Below, in pieces: positions 45,017-53,787 of a DNA stretch of 64,000 nucleotides. Under the pieces are notes generated by a model, which did not search any database, was not told the origin of the DNA, and worked only from the letters and a program-made list of their open reading frames with translations. Source of the stretch: Caballeronia pedi (lineage in GTDB: Bacteria > Pseudomonadota > Gammaproteobacteria > Burkholderiales > Burkholderiaceae). The stretch spans positions 186,001 to 250,000 of the forward strand of contig NZ_FCOE02000003.1 in the NCBI RefSeq assembly GCF_001544915.2. Direction: 5' to 3'. Every line of letters starts with the position of its first letter. The first letter of the stretch is position 1. The position numbers and the translations under genes are program-made.

Positions 45017-46903
45017 TTAGTGCAGGAAGCCGATGGAGAACCAGGGCACGAATGCGATGAGGACCACCGCGCAAACGAAGACCGCCATGTAGAGGAAGAT
45101 GTCCTTCATAGCTTTCTGCGGTTCAACACCTCCGATAGCACATGCGGAATAAAAGCCGACACCGAACGGCGGAGCGAACAGCCCGATGGAAAGCGACAGA
45201 ACAACAACAATTGCGTAGTGGACACCGTGAATGCTGTAACTCGTTGCAATCGGGAACATCAGAGGCGAGAACAGAACGATTGCAGGGAAACCCTCCAACA
45301 CGCTGCCAAGAATCGCGAAGAATGCGATGGACACAAGCAAAAAGACGGTGGCGCCTCCGGGCAGGCCCTGCATCATCGTCGAGAGGTCGTCTGAGAATCC
45401 GCTTTGAGTCAGCGACCAGGCCACGCTACCAGCTAACCCAGTCACCAGAAGGATTGCGCCCGTCAAGGACACCGTCGCAATAAGCGAGTCACACACCCGC
45501 TTCAGCGGAAATTGCCGGTACACAAAAATGCCACAGATGACGGAATACAGCACGCCGATAGTCGCAACCTCAGTGGCAGTCGCCACGCCTTCCACAACGG
45601 CGGCCCGAATTAGGAAGGGAAGCGGGATGGCCGGCAGAGCAATGAACATCGCTTTGCGAATCTCAGCACCAGTGGCCTTCCTGCAGTCAGGCGCCGTACG
45701 TCCCCGAGTGCGGACGAAGACCACGGCAGCCAACGCGAGCAGGCCGACGATGGCCGGCACGAAACCGCCGACGAAAAGAGACGAGATGGAGACGCCCGAA
45801 GCAACGCCGACCGCAATCAGGATGATGCTCGGCGGGATAGTCTCGGCCATTGCGCCGGATACGGAGAGCAGCGCCACGAGTTCGCCCTCTTTCTCACCTC
45901 GGCGCTTCATTTCGGGCAGGATGATTGGCGCGATAGCAGCCATGTCAGCAGATTTTGACCCCGAAATGCCGGAGACCAAATACATGCCGCCAAGAAGGAC
46001 GTAGTGCAGGCCGCCTCGGGTGTGGCCGAGCAAGGCGACCATCAGATTGATGATGGCCTTCGCGAGACCGGTCACGTCGAGCAAAACGCCAACCAGAATG
46101 AACATCGGAATCGAGAGCAGTGTGATGTCCGAGATGGCGGCATCGAGTCGATTCATGATGATAGACGTCGGTGCGTTGGTCATCAGACTGAGATACGCCA
46201 TCGCCGCCAGAGCGAAGGCAAACGCAATCTCGACCCCCATGCCGATGCATCCGAGCACGAGCACGACGAAGAAGAAAATCAAATTGTAGTTGCCGATGTC
46301 CTGAAGCGAACCTTGCAGATAATAGAGAGCAGCACCAATGGCAATCAGCAAGGCAAACGAAACGAAGAAGGACCGAAGCGTCGCAATCCGGGTGAGCTTC
46401 GTCGCTGCGGTAACGGCCATGAGCGCGAAGCCGACCACCATGGATGCGGTCCGCACCGAGAGGTGCCACTGCAGTGCCGGTGTCAATTCCGTCCACGAAT
46501 GGACAGTGAAGTTCACCGCCGCATACAACAGTGCCACCATCAGGCCAAGCAGCAGTGTCCAGGCGAACGTTGAAACTCGCGCCTGCGTGGCGGGCCGCAG
46601 TTTCTCGACGATGAATCCAAGCCGCATATGCGCCCCTCGACGCAACGCGACCGCCGCACCGAGCATTGACAGCCACGCAAAGAGGATGAGTGCAAATTCA
46701 TCCGTCCAAAAAATCGGACGGTGCAGCACGTAGCGGGAGAACACGCCAACGCCGAGAATCACGGACTCCATTATCAGGATGACGGAAGCAATCGCTCCCG
46801 CCCAGCTGCCTAACAACTGCTCGACTTGCACGAGCAGACGCTCGCCCGTATGAAGCATGGGTGAATGTACTGTTTCTGTACTCATGGAAATTGACTTGCT
46901 CAT
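45017..46903 (-). CDS. TRAP transporter fused DctQM permease
   Basis: 628 residues: the small DctQ-type subunit (about 30-190, four segments) fused to the DctM-type large permease (segments through residue 620). LGCIGMGVEIAFAFALAA begins the DctM half and MFILVGVLLDVTGLAKA is a conserved core. Fusion of Q and M is common. It moves an organic acid with sodium, fed by the DctP protein next to it. Confidence 0.9.
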   Translation of the reverse strand: MSKSISMSTETVHSPMLHTGERLLVQVEQLLGSWAGAIASVILIMESVILGVGVFSRYVLHRPIFWTDEFALILFAWLSMLGAAVALRRGAHMRLGFIVEKLRPATQARVSTFAWTLLLGLMVALLYAAVNFTVHSWTELTPALQWHLSVRTASMVVGFALMAVTAATKLTRIATLRSFFVSFALLIAIGAALYYLQGSLQDIGNYNLIFFFVVLVLGCIGMGVEIAFAFALAAMAYLSLMTNAPTSIIMNRLDAAISDITLLSIPMFILVGVLLDVTGLAKAIINLMVALLGHTRGGLHYVLLGGMYLVSGISGSKSADMAAIAPIILPEMKRRGEKEGELVALLSVSGAMAETIPPSIILIAVGVASGVSISSLFVGGFVPAIVGLLALAAVVFVRTRGRTAPDCRKATGAEIRKAMFIALPAIPLPFLIRAAVVEGVATATEVATIGVLYSVICGIFVYRQFPLKRVCDSLIATVSLTGAILLVTGLAGSVAWSLTQSGFSDDLSTMMQGLPGGATVFLLVSIAFFAILGSVLEGFPAIVLFSPLMFPIATSYSIHGVHYAIVVVLSLSIGLFAPPFGVGFYSACAIGGVEPQKAMKDIFLYMAVFVCAVVLIAFVPWFSIGFLH

Positions 46904-46938
46904 TTCTGGGCCTCGCTAGTCTGAGTGGCCATCAAACG

Positions 46939-47949
46939 TCAGATGGGCGCTACCGCTTTCTCGTACAGCGCCCACGCTTCCGGGCCGATGGCGTCACGCC
47001 AGGTCTTGTAGAAACCCGAATCGACGAGCTTTTTGCGGAAGGGCGCGGGGTCCACAGCATTGATTTGCAAGCCCTTTGCCGCGAGGCTCGTCTTCAGGTC
47101 TGTGTTGAGCTTCACCATGTCCGTGCGCTGAAGCAGAGCCGCATCATTAAAGGTCGTGACGAATGCTTCACGCAGGTCGGGAGGAAGTGATTTGAGTTTC
47201 TCAGTGTTGACGACTACCGTGAGACCATCCCACATGTGGTTGGTCAACGAGCAGTATTTCTGGACCTCGTAGAATTTCCAGAATTCCACATGAGTCAGAG
47301 CGTTCTCTTGCCCGTCGGCGATGTGCGTCTTGAGTGCCGAGTAGGTTTCTTTAATGCTCAACGCAGTCGGCGCCGCGCCCAAAGACACAAAGAGAGATTG
47401 TTGAATGCGAACTGTGGGGACACGAATTTTCAATCCCTGCACGTCCTGAACCGACTGAATGGGGTGGACCTCGTTCGTGATTTGACGGAAGCCGTTGTCG
47501 AACACCTTGTCAAGCGGCGTCACGCCGAGCGCCGAAAGCTTTCCCCGCACGTAGTTGCCGAGCTCGCCGTCCCACGCCCTCCACACTTCGTCGTAGTTCT
47601 TGTAGCCGAAACCGAGGCCAGCGATGTTGGCGGAGGGAACCATCGACTCGAAGAACAGCAGAGAGGTGCAGACCGAGTCCAGAGCGCCCGAACGCACCTG
47701 GCTCATCATGTCGCTGTCACCGCCCAGCGCACTGTCGGGGAAGATGCGGACTTGCATCCGGCCGCCCGTTTTTTCCTGCACCTTCTGCGCTGCCGCCTTG
47801 AGCCTTATGTTGAGCGGATGTGCGGCAGGAAACGAATTCCCAATCTTGATATTTGCTTCCGCTGCCTCGGCAAAACCAAAGTGCGTTGCCAAGGGAAGCG
47901 CGGCCGAACCAGCTGCCAAGCGCATAAAACTTCTGCGAGTAATGCTCAT
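46939..47949 (-). CDS. TRAP transporter binding protein, DctP-like, Tat leader
   Basis: 336 residues from the ATG at 47949 (GGAG upstream). A twin-arginine leader (ITRRSFMRLAAGSAALPLATHF) indicates Tat export. The mature part follows the DctP plan, with KIGNSFPAAHPLN at the start and the ligand Arg region VRIFPDSALGGDSDMM, then EVHPIQSVQDVQGLKIRVP. Ligand likely a small carboxylate. It is the first gene of the operon. Confidence 0.9.
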   Translation of the reverse strand: MSITRRSFMRLAAGSAALPLATHFGFAEAAEANIKIGNSFPAAHPLNIRLKAAAQKVQEKTGGRMQVRIFPDSALGGDSDMMSQVRSGALDSVCTSLLFFESMVPSANIAGLGFGYKNYDEVWRAWDGELGNYVRGKLSALGVTPLDKVFDNGFRQITNEVHPIQSVQDVQGLKIRVPTVRIQQSLFVSLGAAPTALSIKETYSALKTHIADGQENALTHVEFWKFYEVQKYCSLTNHMWDGLTVVVNTEKLKSLPPDLREAFVTTFNDAALLQRTDMVKLNTDLKTSLAAKGLQINAVDPAPFRKKLVDSGFYKTWRDAIGPEAWALYEKAVAPI

Positions 47950-47979
47950 CAGCGACTCCGAAAAGGGTGGCGATTCACA

Positions 47980-48000
47980 ATGTGTCGATTGGCGACAATC
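47980..48000. promoter_or_regulatory. Dyad before the TRAP operon
   Basis: TGTGTCGATTGGCGACAATC: right half and spacer identical to the 43993 site, left half imperfect (TGTCG kept). It lies about 30 bases before the DctP start codon. Confidence 0.6.
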
Positions 48001-48201
48001 ATCAACATCGGTAGTGCAGAAAGTGGGCCATGCGCACAATGAAATGGAGTCTAGTAAGCTAAATGCCCGTCACACATAGGTTTTTACCCGTATTTCAGTC
48101 GATTTCGGTGTCAACCGAGCGCTTCTAAGCATGCACTTCACGAGTGCAGGCGCACCAAATTCTGGCCTTTTCGCCTATTTCCGGGACATCCTCAAAGAAC
48201 A

Positions 48202-48218
48202 TTGACAACAATCGTCAA
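48202..48218. promoter_or_regulatory. Dyad before the MocA-like gene
   Basis: TTGAC-AACAATC-GTCAA, an inverted repeat with the same outer spacing (TTG-N11-CAA) as the two other sites. It lies 75 bases before the MocA-like start. Confidence 0.5.
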
Positions 48219-48292
48219 TCGGCAATACGATGACGTACACGAATCACTTTCCGCCAAACTGGCAATTCATACGAGCATTGGGAGCTTTAGCG

Positions 48293-49291
48293 ATGGAACT
48301 TGACGTCCCAGTTGGAACCGCAGTTGTCGGCTGCGGCCGGGTATCCGACGCACACATCGGAGCGATTAAATCTCAACCCGGCGCTGGGACACTGGTAGCC
48401 GTCGTCGACCAGAACTTAGACCTGGCACGCGCCACGGCCGAAAAGTACGGCGCAAAGCACGCTTTCAGCAGCATCGAAGAGGCGCTCCGTGTCCCGGAAA
48501 TCGAAGCGTTCGACCTCTGCCTGCCAAATCATCTTCACGGAACGGCGACGATTCAATGCTTGAACGGCGGCCGCCACGTGTTGGTTGAAAAGCCGATGGC
48601 CGATGACTATGAAACTGCCGTTGCGATGGGGCGAGCAGCAGATGCGGCGGGGAAGATTCTGGCCATTGGCCAGTCGCGGCGTCATGGGTCGGCCATCCGC
48701 TACGTGCAAGACAACATGTCTTCATTCGGGGAATTGCGGGCCATCCAAGCTTCGTTCTGCATGTACTGGGACGGCCCGCAAGCACCTTGGTGGGCGGAGC
48801 GCACTCGCGAAGAAGGTCTGGTTTTTTCGCTTCTTGGCTCGCACACCATCGATTTCGTCCAGATGGTGCTCGGACCGCATCCACTTCGAGTTCACGCGGA
48901 GGCCGCGCGACTGCGTGACTGCTGGAAGGCAGAGGACGAAGCGTTGATTCTTCTGCGCTATCCCAACAACAAGATGGCGACGGTGCACCTCTCCTATAAT
49001 CAGCAACCGTTCTTCGAGCGTTACTGTCTCCTTTTCGACAAGTCAATAGTCGAAGTACGGGATGTGAACACGGTGCTGGTGAACGACGAAGTGGTTTTCG
49101 CACCCGTGGAGGGGGCGACGCTGCTTGTCACGAACGAACTCTTCACGAATCAGTTCGCCGAGTTCGCCGCAGCTTGCCGCGGATTGCCAAACCGTAGCGC
49201 ACTCCACCCCCACGGCATTGCCCTTATGAGGGTCATCGACGCGGCGCTGGAATCGTCTCTGAAGAATCAGACTGTCAATTTAAACTGGTAG
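48293..49291 (+). CDS. Gfo/Idh/MocA-family oxidoreductase
   Basis: 332 residues from the ATG at 48293 (GGAG nine bases upstream). N-terminal NAD(P) fold GTAVVGCGRVSDAHIGAIK and the catalytic Lys in HVLVEKPMA; the C-terminal half holds the substrate. Substrate unknown: sugars, inositol or amino-sugar acids in the family. It is followed closely by the GntR gene. Confidence 0.88.
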   Translation: MELDVPVGTAVVGCGRVSDAHIGAIKSQPGAGTLVAVVDQNLDLARATAEKYGAKHAFSSIEEALRVPEIEAFDLCLPNHLHGTATIQCLNGGRHVLVEKPMADDYETAVAMGRAADAAGKILAIGQSRRHGSAIRYVQDNMSSFGELRAIQASFCMYWDGPQAPWWAERTREEGLVFSLLGSHTIDFVQMVLGPHPLRVHAEAARLRDCWKAEDEALILLRYPNNKMATVHLSYNQQPFFERYCLLFDKSIVEVRDVNTVLVNDEVVFAPVEGATLLVTNELFTNQFAEFAAACRGLPNRSALHPHGIALMRVIDAALESSLKNQTVNLNW

Positions 49292-49346
49292 CCGGCAGCC
49301 GAAACCGCTGGCAGTACCTGCAAAGTAGGATGGGAGTAGCGTCAAA

Positions 49347-50051
49347 ATGCCCTCGAAGAATCGGATTGTCCCTGTTTCCAAGCTGTCTGTAGAGGCTCAG
49401 GCAACTGAGAACCTGCGCCAGTACGTCCTGTCTGGCGCCATCAAACCGGGCGAAAAGCTGACGGAGGTGGCGTTGGCGGACGAGATGGGCGTGGCAAGAG
49501 CAACGCTTCGATTCGGACTCAATCGACTGGCTGCCGAGGGGCTGCTGGTAAAGACCCCATATACCAGTTGGGAAGTCCGGACACTCACTGCCGACGATGC
49601 GTGGGAGCTTTGGACCCTGCGAGCCGGACTAGAAGGGCTCGCAGTACGTCTTGCAGCGGACAACATGGGGCCGCGCCTACGGGAAAAATTTCAGTTTGCT
49701 TTCGACGAACTGGTTGAAGCCTGCAACAGTGGCTCATCTGTAGAGGCGTCCGAAAAGGACCTGGGCCTGCACCGAACCATCGTGAACTCCCTCGGTCATT
49801 CCCGGCTGGCGGACCAGTACAAGTTGGTCGAACAACAGGTACGGATGTATATCAATATTTGCAATACTTTGATGGGTTCGGACCTTCCGGCCGTCGTTGA
49901 CCAGCATGTGCCCATGATGGAAGCGCTCTTTCGCGGCGATGGCATCAAGGCAGCTCATGAGGCATGGGTGCACAATGAGAGCGAAGGTGGGAAGCTCGTC
50001 GCCTACCTTCAACAGAGAGCCAAGATGGAAGCCGCTGGCGCTACCCAATGA
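49347..50051 (+). CDS. GntR-family regulator, FCD subgroup
   Basis: 234 residues. Winged helix with VALADEMGVARATLRFGLNRLAAEGLL and an FCD domain (LWTLRAGLEGLAVRLAA, later LGLHRTIVNSLGHSRL). It is downstream of the MocA gene and is the best candidate to bind the TTG-N11-CAA dyads at 43993, 47980 and 48202. Confidence 0.9.
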   Translation: MPSKNRIVPVSKLSVEAQATENLRQYVLSGAIKPGEKLTEVALADEMGVARATLRFGLNRLAAEGLLVKTPYTSWEVRTLTADDAWELWTLRAGLEGLAVRLAADNMGPRLREKFQFAFDELVEACNSGSSVEASEKDLGLHRTIVNSLGHSRLADQYKLVEQQVRMYINICNTLMGSDLPAVVDQHVPMMEALFRGDGIKAAHEAWVHNESEGGKLVAYLQQRAKMEAAGATQ

Positions 50052-50340
50052 GCTGTTGAAAGCTCAGAGCGTTCATTCAACTGAACGACGATGCAGCGCC
50101 GTAGACGCAACGGCCTGCATCTTCTTTATCTCGCTTTCGGCACCAGTGCGCGGTAGCGCATGTTATGCGCTTAGTTGTACTTATTCAAAGAACATAGCTC
50201 AATGTTTCGCATCTGCAAACGGTGCGACGTCATCTTTCGCAGTTACTGTTCGGAAACTACCGTTTTGGTCACCGTAGGTGCGCCCGGAGCCGTGAGATAA
50301 AGACTGTACAGATTTCTAACAACCTATCGGTCTCGAAAAC

Positions 50341-51342
50341 ATGGCTTCAAAAAAATTCTTCCTAGACGGGTTCACGCTTTCACTGATAAGTACGGTAGTA
50401 CTGGCCTCATTCCTTCCGGTACAAGGGAAGTTTGTGGCGCCCTTCAGCTTCATCACCAACATCGCGGTCGGCCTTCTCTTCTTCTTGCATGGCGCCAAAC
50501 TTTCCCGCGAGGCAATTGTCGCCGGTGCGACACACTGGCGGCTTCATTTGACCGTACTGCTCTGCACATTTGTCCTATTTCCTTTGCTAGGCGTGCTGCT
50601 GAAACCGATTCTGTCGCCGCTAGTGACAGCACAGTTATACGCCGGCGTGTTATTCCTGTGCACCTTGCCCTCGACAGTTCAGTCGTCAATCGCCTTCACT
50701 TCGATTGCACGAGGCAATGTTCCCGCCGCAGTGTGCAGTGCATCAGCGTCGAGCCTGCTCGGAATATTCATTACACCAGCATTGGTGGGCCTGCTTCTGA
50801 CAAACCATTCCGGCGGCGACGTTTCACCATGGCACACCGTATCGAACATCGTTATGCAGTTGCTCTTGCCCTTCATCGCTGGGCAGTTGCTCAGGCCAGT
50901 AGTTGGAGGATGGGTTGACCGCAATCGTTCGATGCTGAAGTTTGTTGACCAGGGTTCCATTCTCCTCGTCGTCTACGGCGCATTCAGCGAGGCGCTCATG
51001 GAAGGACTCTGGCATCAGATTCCTCTCAGTGCATTGTTCGGCCTCTTTGTTGTTTGCGCGGCGATTCTCAGCATCAGTCTTCTCGCCACGGTTCTCGCGA
51101 GCAGGCGTCTGGGATTCAATCGGGAGGACCAGATTACGATTATTTTCTGTGGCAGCAAGAAGAGCCTGGCTGCTGGGATTCCAATGGCCAACGTCATCTT
51201 CTCGGCGTCGTCCATTGGTGCCATCGTTCTGCCGTTGATGCTCTTCCATCAGATTCAGCTAATGGTGTGCTCTGCCTTGGCGCAGCGCTGGGCGACACGC
51301 CGGACTCCTCCGAAGCAGCGTACGGCTCGCAAAGCCGCTTGA
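50341..51342 (+). CDS. Bile acid:sodium symporter-like transporter (SBF-like, YfeH type)
   Basis: 333 residues with nine or ten hydrophobic segments. The conserved crossover region CTLPSTVQSSIAFTSIARGN and FCGSKKSLAAGIPMA identify the SBF-like (PF13593 type) group. It probably moves an organic anion with sodium. The 288 bases upstream hold no gene. Confidence 0.88.
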   Translation: MASKKFFLDGFTLSLISTVVLASFLPVQGKFVAPFSFITNIAVGLLFFLHGAKLSREAIVAGATHWRLHLTVLLCTFVLFPLLGVLLKPILSPLVTAQLYAGVLFLCTLPSTVQSSIAFTSIARGNVPAAVCSASASSLLGIFITPALVGLLLTNHSGGDVSPWHTVSNIVMQLLLPFIAGQLLRPVVGGWVDRNRSMLKFVDQGSILLVVYGAFSEALMEGLWHQIPLSALFGLFVVCAAILSISLLATVLASRRLGFNREDQITIIFCGSKKSLAAGIPMANVIFSASSIGAIVLPLMLFHQIQLMVCSALAQRWATRRTPPKQRTARKAA

Positions 51343-51347
51343 TATAA

Positions 51348-51387
51348 CGGACTGAGAGTGCGTGATGGTCAACACCCTCTCAGTCCG
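51348..51387. terminator. Hairpin between convergent genes
   Basis: CGGACTGAGAG (51348-51358) pairs perfectly with CTCTCAGTCCG (51377-51387) around an 18-base loop. It lies between the symporter and the convergent proline racemase family gene. Confidence 0.6.
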
Positions 51388-51454
51388 CCAAGTTCAAGTA
51401 CGAAATCTCGCGACCACATTTCGCGACATCATCCTCGCCAAGAGGATGGATATT

Positions 51455-52516
51455 TCATTTTCGCGACTTGATTAGCTTCTCGTCCACCGCCTCCTGCCAC
51501 GTATCTGAAAGCGTAAATCCATCTTGGAATCGGTCGGTCGGGTCCATCCCAACTTGAGCCGTATACGTAATCCAGGCTTGCCCAGCAACGGATGGAATAA
51601 CGGCAGGTCGACTACCAAGGGTCGTCGTCCCAACAATCCGGCTTTCGAACGTCGAGCCGATGATGGACCCGTGCACAAACAGTTCACCCACCTCAATCTC
51701 GCCTTTTGCGTGCATGACGGCAAGCCGTGCTGATGTGCCGGTACCACACGGCGACCTGTCGCATCGACCCGGCGAGACAATAACAGTATTTCGTGAAACG
51801 ATGCGGCCAGACTCACGCCTCACGGGCATCACAAATTCGGTTTGTGTGATTCCCTTGATGAGAGGATTGAGAGGGTGCGGCGACGGCAACTGCTCCGCAG
51901 CGGCGACCTTGATACGTTGTCCCAGCTCACAAAGCTCCCTCGCCTCGTCGGGAACGATGTTAAAGCCCAGTGAGGCGGCATCGACGATGACATACGTCAT
52001 TCCGCCGTAACCCACATCGACCTTGATAGTCCCCAGGCCACGCACTTCGATGTGCTTGTCTAGATGGTTCGCAAACGCCGGTTGATTGACGAACTCGACA
52101 CGCGTGACCTTACCTTGAGAGCATTCGCAACGGAGCTTAATCAACCCTGCCGGTGCTTCAAGCGTGAGTTCCGTCACCGGTTCAACCATCGGCAGAATCC
52201 CGGTCTCAAGTAGCACCGTCGCGACGCACATGGTGTTTGAGCCAGACATCGCAGGATACTCAGTCGATTCTGCGATGATGTACGCCATCTGTGCCTGTTC
52301 GTTGACAGCAGGCAAAACGAAGTTAATACTTTGGTTCGCAGAACCGCGAGGCTCGAACAGGCACATCCGCCGTAGGTCGTCGCGATGCTCTTCGAGATGC
52401 ATCATCTTTTCAAAGACGGTGTGTCCGGGAATGTCAATGAGACCACCGACCACCACATTGCCAATTTCACCTTCTGCGTGACAACCGACCACGCTCAACA
52501 TCTTGCTCCAGCGCAT
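51455..52516 (-). CDS. Proline racemase family enzyme with Ser/Cys active site
   Basis: 353 residues. The second catalytic residue Cys257 is in DRSPCGTGTSARLA. At the first site, where epimerases have M-C-G-H, this protein has YPAMSGSNTMC with Ser91. Cys/Cys members are proline racemases and 4-hydroxyproline epimerases, Thr/Cys members are trans-3-hydroxyproline dehydratases, and Ser/Cys members are reported to have both hydroxyproline epimerase and 3-hydroxyproline dehydratase activity. It lies with two enolase-superfamily enzymes and a pyrroline-carboxylate-reductase-like enzyme. Confidence 0.88.
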   Translation of the reverse strand: MRWSKMLSVVGCHAEGEIGNVVVGGLIDIPGHTVFEKMMHLEEHRDDLRRMCLFEPRGSANQSINFVLPAVNEQAQMAYIIAESTEYPAMSGSNTMCVATVLLETGILPMVEPVTELTLEAPAGLIKLRCECSQGKVTRVEFVNQPAFANHLDKHIEVRGLGTIKVDVGYGGMTYVIVDAASLGFNIVPDEARELCELGQRIKVAAAEQLPSPHPLNPLIKGITQTEFVMPVRRESGRIVSRNTVIVSPGRCDRSPCGTGTSARLAVMHAKGEIEVGELFVHGSIIGSTFESRIVGTTTLGSRPAVIPSVAGQAWITYTAQVGMDPTDRFQDGFTLSDTWQEAVDEKLIKSRK

Positions 52517-52619
52517 AATCGCCTCCGATGCGATTGATGAAGATGACTGCCCGTTCGAAGTTACGGCGCGCCACCGAAGAGTAGATTGCTCATTCCCGAT
52601 GAAGCGCGCAGTTTCGCCG

Positions 52620-53723
52620 TCACTCGATGGTGAACAAAGGTTCGCCGAGGCGCGCTACGTCGACGTCGATGCCAAGGCCCGGCGCGGTCGGAGCCGAACC
52701 AAAGCCGTCCTGCGAGCGCGGTTGGTAGTTCGCCAAATGACCATCGGTCCAGTCATTGAAGAAGGGCGTCATCAATAGCGATTCCGGGCGCGTCGTCGCG
52801 GCGATATGGCTTGTCGCCGCCGTAATGATGTCGCCGCCCCACATGTCTTCGACCGACACGGAGAGGTTCAAGTCCTGCAGCAGGTCACGCGCCTTCACGA
52901 CATTGGTGAGGCCGCCGAGCTTTCCGAATTTCAGGTTGACTGATACGGCGTTCGCCTCGTATTTCGCGCGGAACACCTCGTCCTGACTGGTGATGGACTC
53001 GTCAAGGACGAGCGGAACTGCCGAGCCCCGTGCGGCGAGAATACAGTCGATAGTCGACCGACATGGCTGCTCCACATAGACAGGCAGACCTGCAAGTCCT
53101 TGAAACGCAATCTTCGCTGAGGCCAAAGACCAGCCTCCGTTCGAATCGGCGACGATGACTGTCTCGTTGTTTCCCGCTTCAACGCTTGCACGCGTACGCG
53201 CTATATCGTCGAACGGATTGTTTCCTACCTTGAGTTGGAACCGATTGATACCAGCTGCACGGCGCTCACGGATGAAGTCGCCCATCGACTCGGGAGACCC
53301 AAGGGGTACCGCTTCGTAAATCGGGAAGCGCTCGTTTATGACGCCGCCGATGAGTGCAGAGATAGGAAGCTCCAACGATTTTCCGAAGATGTCCCAGCAA
53401 GCGATGTCGACTGCGCTCTTCGCAAATTCTTGGCCCATCAGCGTCTCGTTCATCGTTCGGTTGACGAGCGCGATGTTGGCCGGGTCCTTACCAATCAACG
53501 CAGCGCCCAGGTCGCGCAGCGCCGTCCGAATGCCTTCAGGAAAGACCGGCAGATACACCTTGCCCAACGTCGTAATTTCGCCCCAGCCAACCAACCCTTC
53601 ATCCGTCCGAATGCGAACAACCGTCCCATCTTCAACGGCAGCCTTGCGGTCGCCCGACATGATGTAGGTGCCGTGTGCATAACCCACCACGTACGAATAT
53701 ACGTCAACTCCAACGATTTTCAT
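52620..53723 (-). CDS. Enolase-superfamily enzyme, hydroxyproline-betaine epimerase / cis-3-hydroxyproline dehydratase type
   Basis: 367 residues from the ATG at 53723 (GGAGAGG upstream). LVGWGEITTLGKVYLPVFPEG near the N-terminus and the K in INRFQLKVG at strand two are as in the HpbD/c3LHypD group. Metal ligands are in VADSNGGWS, VYVEQP and LDESITSQ; a Lys follows in VNLKFGKLGG. Second member at 59660 is paralogous. Activity is either epimerisation at C2 of a proline betaine or dehydration of cis-3-hydroxy-L-proline. Confidence 0.85.
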   Translation of the reverse strand: MKIVGVDVYSYVVGYAHGTYIMSGDRKAAVEDGTVVRIRTDEGLVGWGEITTLGKVYLPVFPEGIRTALRDLGAALIGKDPANIALVNRTMNETLMGQEFAKSAVDIACWDIFGKSLELPISALIGGVINERFPIYEAVPLGSPESMGDFIRERRAAGINRFQLKVGNNPFDDIARTRASVEAGNNETVIVADSNGGWSLASAKIAFQGLAGLPVYVEQPCRSTIDCILAARGSAVPLVLDESITSQDEVFRAKYEANAVSVNLKFGKLGGLTNVVKARDLLQDLNLSVSVEDMWGGDIITAATSHIAATTRPESLLMTPFFNDWTDGHLANYQPRSQDGFGSAPTAPGLGIDVDVARLGEPLFTIE

Positions 53724-53787
53724 TTTCCTCTCCAATGTCTTTCCTGCCGCAAAAGTCGGTGTGCCATCCGGCTCTCGGTTGCTGACA

